Source of the DNA: Sphingobacterium sp. UBA7855
GTDB lineage: Bacteria; Bacteroidota; Bacteroidia; Sphingobacteriales; Sphingobacteriaceae
Direction: 5' to 3'
Assembly: GCA_002500745.1 (NCBI GenBank)
Contig: DLST01000018.1
Location: forward strand, 467,227-531,226
DNA: 64,000 nucleotides
The notes below the pieces were generated by a model. That model searched no databases. It had not been told where the DNA came from and saw only the letters and a program-made list of their open reading frames with translations. Made by a program: the position numbers and the translations under genes. Position 1 is the first letter of the stretch; every line of letters starts with the position of its first letter. Shown piece by piece: positions 1-8,422 of the stretch.

Positions 1-410
1 CGAGCCCTAAAATATTGAACCGAATCAGGATTTAGCAAATAGCGCTCCAATGCGGTAAAACCCGACTGAAATCCAATGGTTTTTTTAGGCTGAAACAGCA
101 GGTCGCGCGTAGCCAGACCATAAGAACCAAGGTTCACACTGGGATTCCAGGGTAAATTTTGCGGGTTATAATATTGGTAATTATGATGTGAAGTGTCAAT
201 CTGTCGTGTATAGGTACCTTTTTTTAGCATATCCAATGTTGCATATCGGATATACTTGGCCGATAGGATAACAGAATCCTTCTTTCCGTCCTCCTTGGCC
301 CGCGCCGAATCCAATGCACTGCTCCAATCCTCTTTGCTCTGCGCAATGACATCCATGGAATAAATAAATAAAAAACACCATGCGGCAAGAATGCGTACAA
401 ACAACTTCAT
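1..410 (-). CDS. Putative porin, N-terminal part (cut by window edge)
   Basis: The ATG at 408-410 opens a frame that runs off the left edge, giving 136 residues. The first about 24 residues form a signal peptide (basic start, hydrophobic core with AAWCFLFIY, cleavage near VIAQS). What follows is polar with NPQNLPWNP and a charged SARAKEDGKKDS stretch. The order porin-like gene after purine nucleoside phosphorylase is one I associate with the Bacteroidota 'putative porin' family, outer-membrane beta-barrels of unknown cargo. That assignment rests on context and the exported, aromatic-rich N-terminus; the barrel itself lies outside the window. It follows the phosphorylase gene by 112 bp on the same strand, so co-transcription is possible. 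Confidence 0.55.
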   Translation of the reverse strand, partial: MKLFVRILAAWCFLFIYSMDVIAQSKEDWSSALDSARAKEDGKKDSVILSAKYIRYATLDMLKKGTYTRQIDTSHHNYQYYNPQNLPWNPSVNLGSYGLATRDLLFQPKKTIGFQSGFTALERYLLNPDSVQYFRA

Positions 411-522
411 CTAAAATTATATAAAAACCAAAAAAGCTAAATTCACCGGAATGAACAAATTACCTTCAATACCCACCATTCCAACACCGTTACCTTGAAA
501 AGATGACATATAAAAATGCAAT

Positions 523-1338
523 TTATTGCAAAGCTATTAATTCTTTCAAAATTAATGTCATTTTAGGTTCTGCTTTCTCCGCAACTGCAACAATTTCCTG
601 CAGGGATACAGGTTTAAGCTGTTCATGAAAGCCTTCATCCGTAACAACTGAAATGGCAAATACCGGCAGCCCCATATGATTGGCAACAATAACTTCCGGA
701 ACCGTACTCATACCGACCACATCCCCACCGATCAAACGCATATAGCGATACTCCGCTTTGGTTTCCAAATTGGGACCCGCAGAAGAAACATAAACAACTT
801 TACGTGCAGTAATCATATGCTGGCTCGCAATTTCAAGTGCCTGTGCGATCATTTCTTGGTTATACGGCTCACTCATATCCGGGAATCGTGGGCCAAACTC
901 AGCCAGATTTTGTCCGCGAAGTGGGTTGTCGGGCAATAAATTGATGTGATCTTCAATAATGCCAAGGTCACCTTTTTTTACTTCAGGATTTAGCGAACCG
1001 GCAGCATTGGAAACAAACAATTTTTTTATCCCCAACACCTTCATGATACGGATCGGAAATGTAATCTGCTGCATATCGTAACCTTCATAGTAATGCAGCC
1101 TCCCTTGCATGGCGACCACATTACGGCCACTCAGCTTGCCAAAAATAAGCTTACCAGAATGAAATTCAACAGTTGAAATAGGGAAATTAGGAATATTGGA
1201 ATACATCAGCTGATACTCGACTTCAATCTCATCAACCAACTTACCTAATCCAGTACCTAGGATGATACCGAACTCTGGAGTAAAATCTCCAATTTTTCTA
1301 CGGATAAATTCCGTAGTCTCATTTATGCTATGATACAT
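523..1338 (-). CDS. punA: Purine nucleoside phosphorylase (trimeric PNP/MTAP family)
   Basis: This cytoplasmic enzyme splits purine nucleosides with phosphate into base and ribose-1-phosphate in purine salvage. The 271-residue length is usual for the trimeric family. Visible motifs are the phosphate loop GTGLG (residues 28-32), GRLHYYEG (79-86), NAAGS (111-115), GPNLET (188-193) and the ribose/base site GMSTVPEV (209-216). The base-contacting position near residue 234 is Asp (VVTDEG) where guanosine/inosine-specific mammalian enzymes have Asn; Asp there is a feature of adenine-nucleoside users, so specificity may be broader than 6-oxopurines (inference). The gene has its own promoter (1362-1393), and a perfect 14-bp inverted repeat frames it. 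It is probably housekeeping rather than part of the glycan locus upstream. Confidence 0.95.
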   Translation of the reverse strand: MYHSINETTEFIRRKIGDFTPEFGIILGTGLGKLVDEIEVEYQLMYSNIPNFPISTVEFHSGKLIFGKLSGRNVVAMQGRLHYYEGYDMQQITFPIRIMKVLGIKKLFVSNAAGSLNPEVKKGDLGIIEDHINLLPDNPLRGQNLAEFGPRFPDMSEPYNQEMIAQALEIASQHMITARKVVYVSSAGPNLETKAEYRYMRLIGGDVVGMSTVPEVIVANHMGLPVFAISVVTDEGFHEQLKPVSLQEIVAVAEKAEPKMTLILKELIALQ

Positions 1339-1389
1339 ACGTACAGAAAAACTAAGTATATCAAACTTAACTTAATTTTTCTGTACGTA
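1338..1389. promoter_or_regulatory. Perfect 14-bp inverted repeat around the PNP promoter
   Basis: TACGTACAGAAAAA at 1338-1351 is repeated in inverted orientation, without mismatch, at 1376-1389. The left arm covers the 5' leader and touches the start codon of the phosphorylase gene; the right arm fills the spacer between its -33 and -7 boxes. This arrangement suits a dimeric repressor site or a DNA loop. As an RNA hairpin the 24-base loop would make a poor terminator, and transcription from this promoter would include only the left arm. Confidence 0.55.
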
Positions 1390-1393
1390 CAAA
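1362..1393 (-). promoter_or_regulatory. Bacteroidota-type promoter for PNP
   Basis: Read on the minus strand, TTTG (1393-1390), a 20-base spacer and TAAGTTTG (1369-1362) match the Bacteroidota consensus TTTG-N19-21-TAnnTTTG exactly. Transcription should begin near 1355, leaving a leader of about 17 bases. Confidence 0.75.
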
Positions 1394-1456
1394 TCAAATC
1401 AATACTTGTATTTACATCTTCTCACCAATGGAGAAACTTTTTATAGCCAAAATGTG

Positions 1457-2947
1457 TTAGTTGTGGGACAATGCTTTTTCGCTAGCTTTACCCGGCGTAC
1501 TGATCAAAAGCATCACAAATGTGATGAAGCCATTAATGATAATCAGATCCAATCCGATAACATAAGGCGTATACACCTCGATAACATAGGTCTTAAGCAG
1601 AAATAATACTGTTGGCGAAAGGATACAGATGTAAGGTACCGCCTTATCCCGCACCGCATATTTTGTAAAAATCCCAAAAACAAATAAACCCAATAAAGGT
1701 CCATACGTATAGCTCGCCGCGGTAAAAATTGCATTGACGACCGAATCATCATTGATGAGCTTAAAGACCAGAATAACCAATAACATCACAATAGAAAAGC
1801 CAAAATGCACATAGTTACGCTGTTTGATCAAAGCTGGATCATTGGGGTTTTCCTTTTTATTGAAGTTCAAAAAGTCTACACAGAAAGAAGTCGTTAAGGC
1901 CGTTAGCGCACTATCCGTCGTTGCAAAAGTAGCAGCCGTTAACCCCATCATAAAGATGATAGCAGGAACGAGAGCCAAATGATTCAATGCAATTTCTGGA
2001 TACAAATAATCACGCGTGGCCAACTGGGTGACATCAATACCGTTTTTAGCCGCATAGATATACAATAAAGCACCTACAGCCAAAAAGAAAATATTAATGA
2101 CCACAAAAACGCTTGTAAAAGTGATCATATTCTTTTGCGCCTCTTTAATGGTCCCCATCGATAAGTTCTTTTGCATCAAATCCTGATCGAGCCCTGTCAT
2201 CGCAATGGTCACAAAAATTCCTCCCAAGAATTGTTTCCAAAAATTTGCTTTACTGCCCACAAAATCATCCCAGAAAAAGATTTTGGAGTAGCTACTTTCT
2301 TTCACGGCCTCAAAAGTGTCTACAATACCAAAATCTAATCCTTTTGCCATAAAATAAATGGAAAGAATAACAGCAGTCACTAAGAAGGTAGTCTGTAGGG
2401 TATCTGTTACGATAATCGTCTTTAAACCGCCCTTATTGGTATACATCCAGATTAACACCAAACATATAACGACCGTAATCGCGAAAGGCACATTCCAGGC
2501 ATCAAAAATAAAATGCTGTAATACGATGGCGACCAAATAAAGACGAAATGCAGAACCTATCGTTCGGGAAACCAAAAAGATAGCAGCACCTGTTTTATAA
2601 GTGGTGTACCCAAAACGCTCTTCCAAATACGTATAGATAGACGTCAGATTCATTCGATAGTAGAGCGGAAGCAATACATAGGCAATAATGACAAACCCCA
2701 CTGCATTGCCAAGAACGAATTGGAAATAGCTGAATTCCGAAGCACCGACGGCACCGGGAACTGAAATAAAGGTTACGCCGGAGAGCGCGGTACCGATCAT
2801 CCCAAAGGCAACCATATACCATTTAGAATTACGGTTTGCGACAAAAAAAGTAGAGTTATCAGAAGCTCCCTTTGAGGTAAAGTGCGCAACTGCGAGCAAA
2901 ACCGCAAAATAGATTATTATAAAAGATAATAATATTACTGGTGACAT
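1457..2947 (-). CDS. Sodium:solute symporter, probable MurNAc/amino-sugar importer
   Basis: This 496-residue inner-membrane protein belongs to the sodium:solute symporter (SSS) family and has about 13 hydrophobic segments spread over its whole length. Family hallmarks visible are the early GMIGTALSGVTFISVPGA stretch and the middle region ending in GLTAATFATTDSALTALTTS, which in this family lines the sodium and substrate path. It begins 39 bp after the stop of murQ on the same strand. In Tannerella forsythia a transporter gene (murT) sits next to murQ and takes up N-acetylmuramic acid; the same job is the most economical reading here. Sialic acid or another amino sugar remains possible because SSS substrates cannot be read from sequence. 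Confidence 0.85.
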   Translation of the reverse strand: MSPVILLSFIIIYFAVLLAVAHFTSKGASDNSTFFVANRNSKWYMVAFGMIGTALSGVTFISVPGAVGASEFSYFQFVLGNAVGFVIIAYVLLPLYYRMNLTSIYTYLEERFGYTTYKTGAAIFLVSRTIGSAFRLYLVAIVLQHFIFDAWNVPFAITVVICLVLIWMYTNKGGLKTIIVTDTLQTTFLVTAVILSIYFMAKGLDFGIVDTFEAVKESSYSKIFFWDDFVGSKANFWKQFLGGIFVTIAMTGLDQDLMQKNLSMGTIKEAQKNMITFTSVFVVINIFFLAVGALLYIYAAKNGIDVTQLATRDYLYPEIALNHLALVPAIIFMMGLTAATFATTDSALTALTTSFCVDFLNFNKKENPNDPALIKQRNYVHFGFSIVMLLVILVFKLINDDSVVNAIFTAASYTYGPLLGLFVFGIFTKYAVRDKAVPYICILSPTVLFLLKTYVIEVYTPYVIGLDLIIINGFITFVMLLISTPGKASEKALSHN

Positions 2948-2986
2948 AGTTTGTTTTTAAAATAGGTGATTAGTAGTTGGTTTTAG

Positions 2987-3799
2987 TCAATGCGCCGCCT
3001 GATAGGATTCTATCGCTTGTCTCACATTCCCGAACTGCTCAAGCAAAGCCGCAGCCTCATCCTCGGGCGCTCCTGTTTGATCCATAATGATACGCACACC
3101 ACGACCTACCAGCTTATGATTTGACAATTGCATATCGACCATCTTATTTCCTTTTACCCGACCCAATTGGATCATCACTGCGGTGCTGAACATATTTAAT
3201 ACCAGCTTCTGTGCAGTACCCGATTTCATTCGGGTAGATCCAGTGACAAACTCAGGCCCCACAATTACTTCGACAGGATATTGCGCTATCTGCGCAATTG
3301 GAGAACCACCATTGCAGACGATACATCCTGTCACAAGTCCTTTTTCATTTGCGGTTTGCAATCCACCAATCACATAAGGAGTCGTGCCAGAAGCCGCAAT
3401 ACCCACCACAACATCGTTCTCATCGATATCATAGGCTTCCATATCCTTCCAAGCCTGCTCCAGATCATCTTCTGCAAATTCAACCGCTTTCCGAATTGCG
3501 GTATCGCCACCGGCGATCAAGCCGATGATCCATTCAAATGGCACACCGTAAGTTGGAGGTAATTCAGATGCATCTAACACGCCTAAACGGCCACTCGTAC
3601 CAGCGCCGATATAAAAAGTTCGACCACCAGCCTTCATTTTCTCCACAGTGACCTTAACCAATGCTTCAATCTGAGGGATAGCCTGCTCTACAGCAAGTGG
3701 TACAGATTTATCCTCATTATTGATATTAGTCAATAATTCGTGCACAGACATCTTGTCCAAATCCTGATAATTCGAATCTTTCTCCGTTGTATTTACCAT
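2987..3799 (-). CDS. murQ: N-acetylmuramic acid 6-phosphate etherase
   Basis: MurQ cleaves the D-lactyl ether of MurNAc-6-phosphate to give GlcNAc-6-phosphate, the key step of cytoplasmic MurNAc salvage. The 270 residues form one SIS sugar-isomerase fold. Seen directly: sugar-phosphate loop IGAGTSGRLG (64-73), the catalytic glutamates expected at E79 (DASELPP) and E110 (VEFAEDD), matching E. coli Glu83 and Glu114, and the family signature GPEFVTGSTRMKSG (181-194). It is slightly shorter than the roughly 300-residue E. coli enzyme. It lies between the symporter gene (39 bp) and the deacetylase domain (22 bp), so it is probably in one operon. Its product is the substrate of NagA, encoded at 31476-32582. 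No MurNAc kinase gene is present nearby. Confidence 0.96.
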   Translation of the reverse strand: MVNTTEKDSNYQDLDKMSVHELLTNINNEDKSVPLAVEQAIPQIEALVKVTVEKMKAGGRTFYIGAGTSGRLGVLDASELPPTYGVPFEWIIGLIAGGDTAIRKAVEFAEDDLEQAWKDMEAYDIDENDVVVGIAASGTTPYVIGGLQTANEKGLVTGCIVCNGGSPIAQIAQYPVEVIVGPEFVTGSTRMKSGTAQKLVLNMFSTAVMIQLGRVKGNKMVDMQLSNHKLVGRGVRIIMDQTGAPEDEAAALLEQFGNVRQAIESYQAAH

Positions 3800-3821
3800 T
3801 ATTAGTATGTATTGTATTTCT

Positions 3822-4547
3822 TTATTTCAATAATTCGGGTACATCCACAAGTTGATACCCTTTTCCCTTTAATATGCGAATGATATCATCCAAATGATGA
3901 TACAGTTTATCTTTACGCCGATCATCCGTGCCCATATGAATCAATAGCATAAACCCGTTAAGCCCAAATCGTGCCTCGTAGGACCACAGATTGTGGAGAA
4001 TCACTTCCGATGATAAATAACGAGTCCCCATTTCAGGATACGTATAATCGGCCGCTGTCCGTATTCCGGGTGTATAATTAACCGAAGATAGCCCCATCGC
4101 TTTTGCCCAGTTGACCGTTTCACTCGTATACCATTCATACGAAGGAATATAATAAGCCAGATTCCGGCTATCAATACCTGCACTTTGCAATGCATTCAGA
4201 TTGGCTTTCAGATCACTCACAAAAGAGTCACGTGCAACCAATAACACATCTCGACTTCCCCAGTCGCTGACCAAAAGATGTTTATCCGAATGCCCCGAAA
4301 CAAAGTGACCATCCCTTAACATCCGACGCACATATGGTTTAAAGGTCGGATTTCTGAGATAATCACCTGTCAGAAAAAAAGAGCCTTTAACGCCATTATG
4401 TTTTAGACTCGTCAATATCTCAGCTGTACCTTCAGATAAATCATGACCAGTAAACATCAGAGCCACCTGCCGCTTTGTCGAGTCGCCCCGGACAATAGCA
4501 CCAAAAATATCTCGTGTTACTTTTTTCCGGTCGGCTCCTCCATGGCC
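3822..4547 (-). CDS. Polysaccharide deacetylase (CE4-like) domain without its own clear start
   Basis: The conserved frame is open from 4547 to the stop at 3822. It contains the beta-strand VALMFTGHD (the family's metal-binding N-terminal strand), GSFFLTGDYLR, the HSDKH metal-ligand segment, PSYEWY, and the C-terminal LLIHMGTDD strand, typical of NodB-type carbohydrate deacetylases. No ATG precedes the conserved core. A GTG at 4464-4466 would cut into the first strand and lose the conserved IVRGD segment seen just upstream. The frame overlaps the end of the GH9 gene in the -1 register, right where GH9 ends with the slippery heptamer A AAA AAG. A -1 shift would yield a single protein of about 840 residues (608 + 232). 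It is either a frameshift-expressed domain, or two genes created by an indel in the A-run. Confidence 0.8.
   Translation of the reverse strand, partial: GHGGADRKKVTRDIFGAIVRGDSTKRQVALMFTGHDLSEGTAEILTSLKHNGVKGSFFLTGDYLRNPTFKPYVRRMLRDGHFVSGHSDKHLLVSDWGSRDVLLVARDSFVSDLKANLNALQSAGIDSRNLAYYIPSYEWYTSETVNWAKAMGLSSVNYTPGIRTAADYTYPEMGTRYLSSEVILHNLWSYEARFGLNGFMLLIHMGTDDRRKDKLYHHLDDIIRILKGKGYQLVDVPELLK
4517..4541 (-). promoter_or_regulatory. Candidate -1 ribosomal frameshift site
   Basis: On the minus strand, 4526-4520 reads A AAA AAG in the GH9 frame, followed at once by the stop UAA (4519-4517). This is the same heptamer that drives -1 frameshifting in E. coli dnaX. GGAGGAG lies at 4541-4535, 8 bases upstream, where dnaX has its stimulatory Shine-Dalgarno-like sequence. 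The -1 frame continues without interruption for 232 codons through a deacetylase domain that lacks a start codon. Confidence 0.55.
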
Positions 4548-6343
4548 TTATCCTCTTTTGAAGCCAACAGATAAATCAACGAAGCGGTACCATCCATTGT
4601 CGGCTCATTCGTACTATAATCTCCGTAGTCGTCATGATAGACCGCCAAATCACTTTGAAACTCCGCATAATGATCGGGATTATTCAACTTGATACCGATC
4701 AAATTGCGATAAGTAGACGCCATAATAGGGCCATCAACCAAACCTCCGTCGATCGGGTGCTTTCCCAGAAACGTAAACGCCGAATGCGGATCCACAGGTG
4801 TATCGCCCCAAGATGGAAGACCATAAACCATGCTTGTTCCCCAGGGATTCGTACCAAACAACCAGTCAAAATTAGCCTGAGCGAGCTCATCGAATTGTGC
4901 ATCTCCTGTCAGTTCCTTATACCACAAACATTGGATGGCAAAAGATACAGTCAAATTATTGCTACACCAGATAAAGGGGACTCCCCGATAAAAGGCATTT
5001 AACTCTGCCCTGCGATTAACCTCCTCAATCCCTTGCTTATAGTAAGATACAATCTCCTCGCGATCTTGTCCTTTTAATCCTTTTGCCAGCTCATAATGCC
5101 CAAGGTTGATAAACGGATACCACTGATAGTGAGCGGCAGTATCGGTAATCATCCAAGGTGTCACCTTTTCCTGTCTGGCATATTGTAAACCCTCTCGGGC
5201 AAATTTCTTTTTCTTTGTCGCTGAAAAACCCATTGCAGCAGCCAACTGCATATCATCCACCCAATTGTCCTCTGCATAGATATAGGGCGATTTCACAGAA
5301 ACCGTCTGTGTCACGCCGGGCTTAATAGTGGCATAGGCATAGGCGGACGCTGATTTCTTGGCCAGCAATCTGGCATACTTCCGATCTTCCTTATCAAACA
5401 ACGAAGCCCCGAGGCGAAAAGCACTGCTAAATTTACCCGCAGTGGAGCTTGTCCCCGTCGTATTATTCATAAACTTACCGCGTTGCTGCGGCTCACCATC
5501 GATAAAATACACCGGCCTTTCAAATCCACGTCCATAATACGGATCTTCCTTGGGCATCCGCATACTGGCATGATCCCGGTCGTCTCCAATCTGATTGTAC
5601 ATTTCGTTAGCCTTGGGATGCATCTTCAACAACCAATCCAACCCCCATTTTGCTTCATCCAGGACATCTGCCCGGCCATTTTTACCATCAAGCCCATTCG
5701 CCAGCTTCCGATCACCAAACACTCTTGGAAAATCACGATAGGCAGCAAGCAAGTGAAATGTTGCATTTGCCGAAGTTGTCGCATATTGCAAATAATCAGA
5801 AGCATCGTGCCAACCACCACCAGCATCGATACGCGAACTATCTTGAATTCCCACCTTTTCGGCGTAAAGCGTAAAACCATCGTGTGTATGGCAACTATCT
5901 TGCAGAAAGGGATTGAACAATGTCCGTTGTTGCCGCATATATCGCAATACAAAATCTGCGGCCCCTTTATGGACGTCCCGTGCAATTCGGAATGTTGCTG
6001 ATTTTACATCGTCAGCCTGAACAAAGAAGCGTCCTGTATCTTGTACGGCAGAAAAATCAAAACGAAAGCTTTGAATAAAAGGACCGTAAGACCCATAATC
6101 TTTTCCAACAGGATGCACATACACGGTTTTACCTGTTTTTGCGTTTTTAATCTCAAAAGAACGAAGCTGCCTGATTGATTTCCCACCCCATACTGCAACC
6201 TTCTTACTTGCTGGAGTATAACCCAATTGGTTTATTCTAATCCAAGCATTTTGCTGTGCTTTCGCAAAGTTACAAACAAAACATGCAAAAACAAGCATAA
6301 AAGCTTGACGTAAATTTAAGAAGTTTAGACATTTTTTTATCAT
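4517..6343 (-). CDS. Glycoside hydrolase family 9 protein with N-terminal Ig-like domain
   Basis: This 608-residue secreted or periplasmic protein has a signal peptide (residues 1-29, ending AKAQ), a CelD-type Ig-like domain (about 32-120) and a GH9 (alpha/alpha)6 barrel (about 125-595). The GH9 catalytic base motif reads DAGGGWHDASDY (173-184) with D180 and D183, and the proton donor is E580 in GDYSTNEPTMDGTA. GH9 enzymes are best known as endoglucanases, but Bacteroidota members act on other beta-linked glycans. Its position between a metallophosphoesterase and murQ suggests a wall- or amino-sugar-derived substrate (inference). The coding frame ends PTGKK-stop over A AAA AAG UAA, and the -1 frame continues into a polysaccharide deacetylase, so a fused longer product is possible. 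Confidence 0.9.
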   Translation of the reverse strand: MIKKCLNFLNLRQAFMLVFACFVCNFAKAQQNAWIRINQLGYTPASKKVAVWGGKSIRQLRSFEIKNAKTGKTVYVHPVGKDYGSYGPFIQSFRFDFSAVQDTGRFFVQADDVKSATFRIARDVHKGAADFVLRYMRQQRTLFNPFLQDSCHTHDGFTLYAEKVGIQDSSRIDAGGGWHDASDYLQYATTSANATFHLLAAYRDFPRVFGDRKLANGLDGKNGRADVLDEAKWGLDWLLKMHPKANEMYNQIGDDRDHASMRMPKEDPYYGRGFERPVYFIDGEPQQRGKFMNNTTGTSSTAGKFSSAFRLGASLFDKEDRKYARLLAKKSASAYAYATIKPGVTQTVSVKSPYIYAEDNWVDDMQLAAAMGFSATKKKKFAREGLQYARQEKVTPWMITDTAAHYQWYPFINLGHYELAKGLKGQDREEIVSYYKQGIEEVNRRAELNAFYRGVPFIWCSNNLTVSFAIQCLWYKELTGDAQFDELAQANFDWLFGTNPWGTSMVYGLPSWGDTPVDPHSAFTFLGKHPIDGGLVDGPIMASTYRNLIGIKLNNPDHYAEFQSDLAVYHDDYGDYSTNEPTMDGTASLIYLLASKEDKAMEEPTGKK

Positions 6344-6386
6344 ATCAAGGCATTTATTTTCAAAAAAGATGTTTTTGTCAAATTGT

Positions 6387-8282
6387 TTAAAATGCTAATG
6401 ACACTATTTTACCATCCATTGTACTCGCAATCACCCCTTTTTGACCAAGTATTGCAACCGGATTAAGCATTCCATTCGATATTTTATATTGCCACACAAC
6501 ATCGCCTGTTTTTGCGTTTACTGCAGAAAGTAATCCCGAATGACTCGGCACAAACACCAATCTGCCGTTTGTTTTGATAACCGATGGTGTCAACTCATAA
6601 GGCAACTTCAAGGCAGACTTCCAAACAACATCCATGCTGTTTCCGGCCACCGATACACCCAACAGATCACCATCCATTGTCTTTACATAAACCAATTTTT
6701 GATCCTCCGAAAGTCCCATCGACTCCCGTACTCGAATCGTATCTCTCTTTTCCCGCCAAATAACAGCTCCTGATTTCGCATCCAGCGCCGTCATAAAGCG
6801 ATCGGGCGCAACCACAAAAACACGATTATTTACGCCCACTGGATTACACGCTGCGGCAGAAAACATGCGATTGGCCTGTCCATTGTTCCATTCCCAAGAA
6901 AGACGACCTGTCTTGGCATTCAGGGCATAAAACCCATTACTCCATGAACCGAAAATGACATTGCCCAAATAATAGGTCGGTAATGTTGACACAAATCCTT
7001 TGACCTGATCAAAACTCCATTTTACAGCACCTGTTTTAATATCCAACGCTCTAAACTTACCATCAGAACCGCCGATAAAAGCAACGCCATCGTGTAGTAA
7101 TGGCGATCCCAAAACCGCCTTCTCTGTCTGCACCTTCCACAGTAATCGACCATTCCGAGCATCCACGGCATAAATTGCATGATCCGATGATCCAGCCACC
7201 ACGATTCCTTTCGAAACTGCTGGCGTGGAATACACTTTACCTCCAGTACGGAATGCCCACAACTTCCTACCGGTCTTTAAATCGAGTGCAAAGATATCTC
7301 CGGCAGTGTTTGATGTAATCACGCTATTTTTGTAAACCGTCAGTCCCGCTCCGATATCACTTGCATCTTCAAAAGTCCAATTGACCTTAACTTGATTGGC
7401 ATATTTTGCATTGACAGCATAACTAGGTCGTGGGTAAGTCGCGGTTTCATTTTCAAAATGATGATTGAAAAGAGGGACAACGAGCCAGGGCTTTTCTTGC
7501 GTACCCATTCCCGGGTTACGCTCTTGATAAGTGGCCTTACCATCTGCTATGGTTACAATATTATAACCACCAATTTCCTTATTTGCCCGCAGGTTGGAAC
7601 GCCCCATTACACCAGGAATTCCTTCCCAATCGTACAATTTATTGATATGCCCATGCCCACAAAACGCCAGCTGAACATTTCGAGTTTTGACCCTTTTCAA
7701 GGCGTCAAACCAGTTATTCAACGATGAATCTTGTGGATAGTGGTTAATATAGATCAATGGTAGCTGTTTATCCGGGTTCGCGGCAAAAACAGAGTCCATC
7801 CAGACCAGATTTTCGCGTGGAATCTGACCGGGGCTCATCCGCATATTCGGACCGGAATTGGTACCCATAAATGCATAACCTTTGTGCTTAAAGAAAAAAG
7901 TTTCACCACCAAAAACGGTGCGAAAAGTATTGGCCCCATTTTCAGACCAATTTCCATCATGATTCCCCGGAATAACATACCAGGGAAGCTGCAAGCTATC
8001 CAAAATTTGCTTAGCCAGCTTGAGCTCATGATCAGCACCAAACTCGGTGATATCACCAGACAGTATCACGAAATCGATATCTTTCACCGTATTTAGGTCT
8101 TTTACTGTACGTCGCAAATCTTCCGCTCCTGTTGCACCGCCAACATGCGTATCGGTCACGTGAGCGAATTTGAAGGATTGCTGTGCTATCGAGACATTAA
8201 AAATGCAGGATAATGCAATAAAAAAGGTAATAATTGGAAACCTCATGCGTAATGTTTTCTTAAAAATAGCGTTTTTATGCAT
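6387..8282 (-). CDS. Exported metallophosphoesterase fused to a PQQ-type beta-propeller
   Basis: The frame from 8282 has 631 residues, but the better start is the ATG at 8244-8246 (residue 13), which directly opens the signal peptide MRFPIITFFIALSCIFNVSIA; the upstream ATG lies on a repeated motif. Calcineurin-type phosphoesterase motifs are all present: DTH (D44, H46), GD (D77), GNHD (106-109), H181 and GHGH (209-212), numbering from 8282. From about residue 300 to the end come repeats such as VYSTPAVSKGIVVAG with recurring alternation of D-(A/L)-K-(T/N)-G-x-x-x-W, a PQQ-like propeller as in BamB. Such phosphoesterases cleave phosphomono- or diesters outside the cytoplasm; the propeller probably binds a partner or polymer. 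Its 44-bp distance to GH9 suggests one transcript. Confidence 0.88.
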   Translation of the reverse strand: MHKNAIFKKTLRMRFPIITFFIALSCIFNVSIAQQSFKFAHVTDTHVGGATGAEDLRRTVKDLNTVKDIDFVILSGDITEFGADHELKLAKQILDSLQLPWYVIPGNHDGNWSENGANTFRTVFGGETFFFKHKGYAFMGTNSGPNMRMSPGQIPRENLVWMDSVFAANPDKQLPLIYINHYPQDSSLNNWFDALKRVKTRNVQLAFCGHGHINKLYDWEGIPGVMGRSNLRANKEIGGYNIVTIADGKATYQERNPGMGTQEKPWLVVPLFNHHFENETATYPRPSYAVNAKYANQVKVNWTFEDASDIGAGLTVYKNSVITSNTAGDIFALDLKTGRKLWAFRTGGKVYSTPAVSKGIVVAGSSDHAIYAVDARNGRLLWKVQTEKAVLGSPLLHDGVAFIGGSDGKFRALDIKTGAVKWSFDQVKGFVSTLPTYYLGNVIFGSWSNGFYALNAKTGRLSWEWNNGQANRMFSAAACNPVGVNNRVFVVAPDRFMTALDAKSGAVIWREKRDTIRVRESMGLSEDQKLVYVKTMDGDLLGVSVAGNSMDVVWKSALKLPYELTPSVIKTNGRLVFVPSHSGLLSAVNAKTGDVVWQYKISNGMLNPVAILGQKGVIASTMDGKIVSLAF

Positions 8283-8312
8283 AAAAAAGAAATAAAAATG
8301 CGTTTTTATGCA
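8269..8312. repeat. Direct repeat GCGTTTTTATGCA (two perfect copies), candidate operator
   Basis: GCGTTTTTATGCA occurs at 8269-8281 and again at 8300-8312, 31 bp apart (close to three helical turns). The upper copy abuts the -7 box of the metallophosphoesterase operon and covers its expected transcription start; the lower copy overlaps the ATG at 8282. Closely similar sites lie upstream of three other operons in this locus. Confidence 0.6.
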
Positions 8313-8318
8313 AATCTA
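8311..8318 (-). promoter_or_regulatory. -7 box of the metallophosphoesterase-GH9-murQ operon
   Basis: On the minus strand 8318-8311 reads TAGATTTG, an exact TAnnTTTG box. No good TTTG stands 19-21 bases upstream, which fits a promoter needing an activator. Start of transcription is expected near 8304. Confidence 0.45.
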
Positions 8319-8367
8319 GTGTTTAATATTGGTTTAGATGCGCCTTAATAGTATTCGCTATCAAAGC

Positions 8368-8403
8368 ATAAAAAAGCCTTGTCTACAAACATAGACAAGG
8401 CTT
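8368..8403 (-). terminator. Rho-independent terminator after the SusD gene
   Basis: A perfect 12-bp stem, AAGCCTTGTCTA (8374-8385) with TAGACAAGGCTT (8392-8403), closes a 6-base loop and is followed on the minus strand by a run of T. It lies 20 bp past the SusD stop and separates the NamZ-SusC-SusD operon from the next one. Confidence 0.9.
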
Positions 8404-8422
8404 AATAGGTATGTAAATTAAA

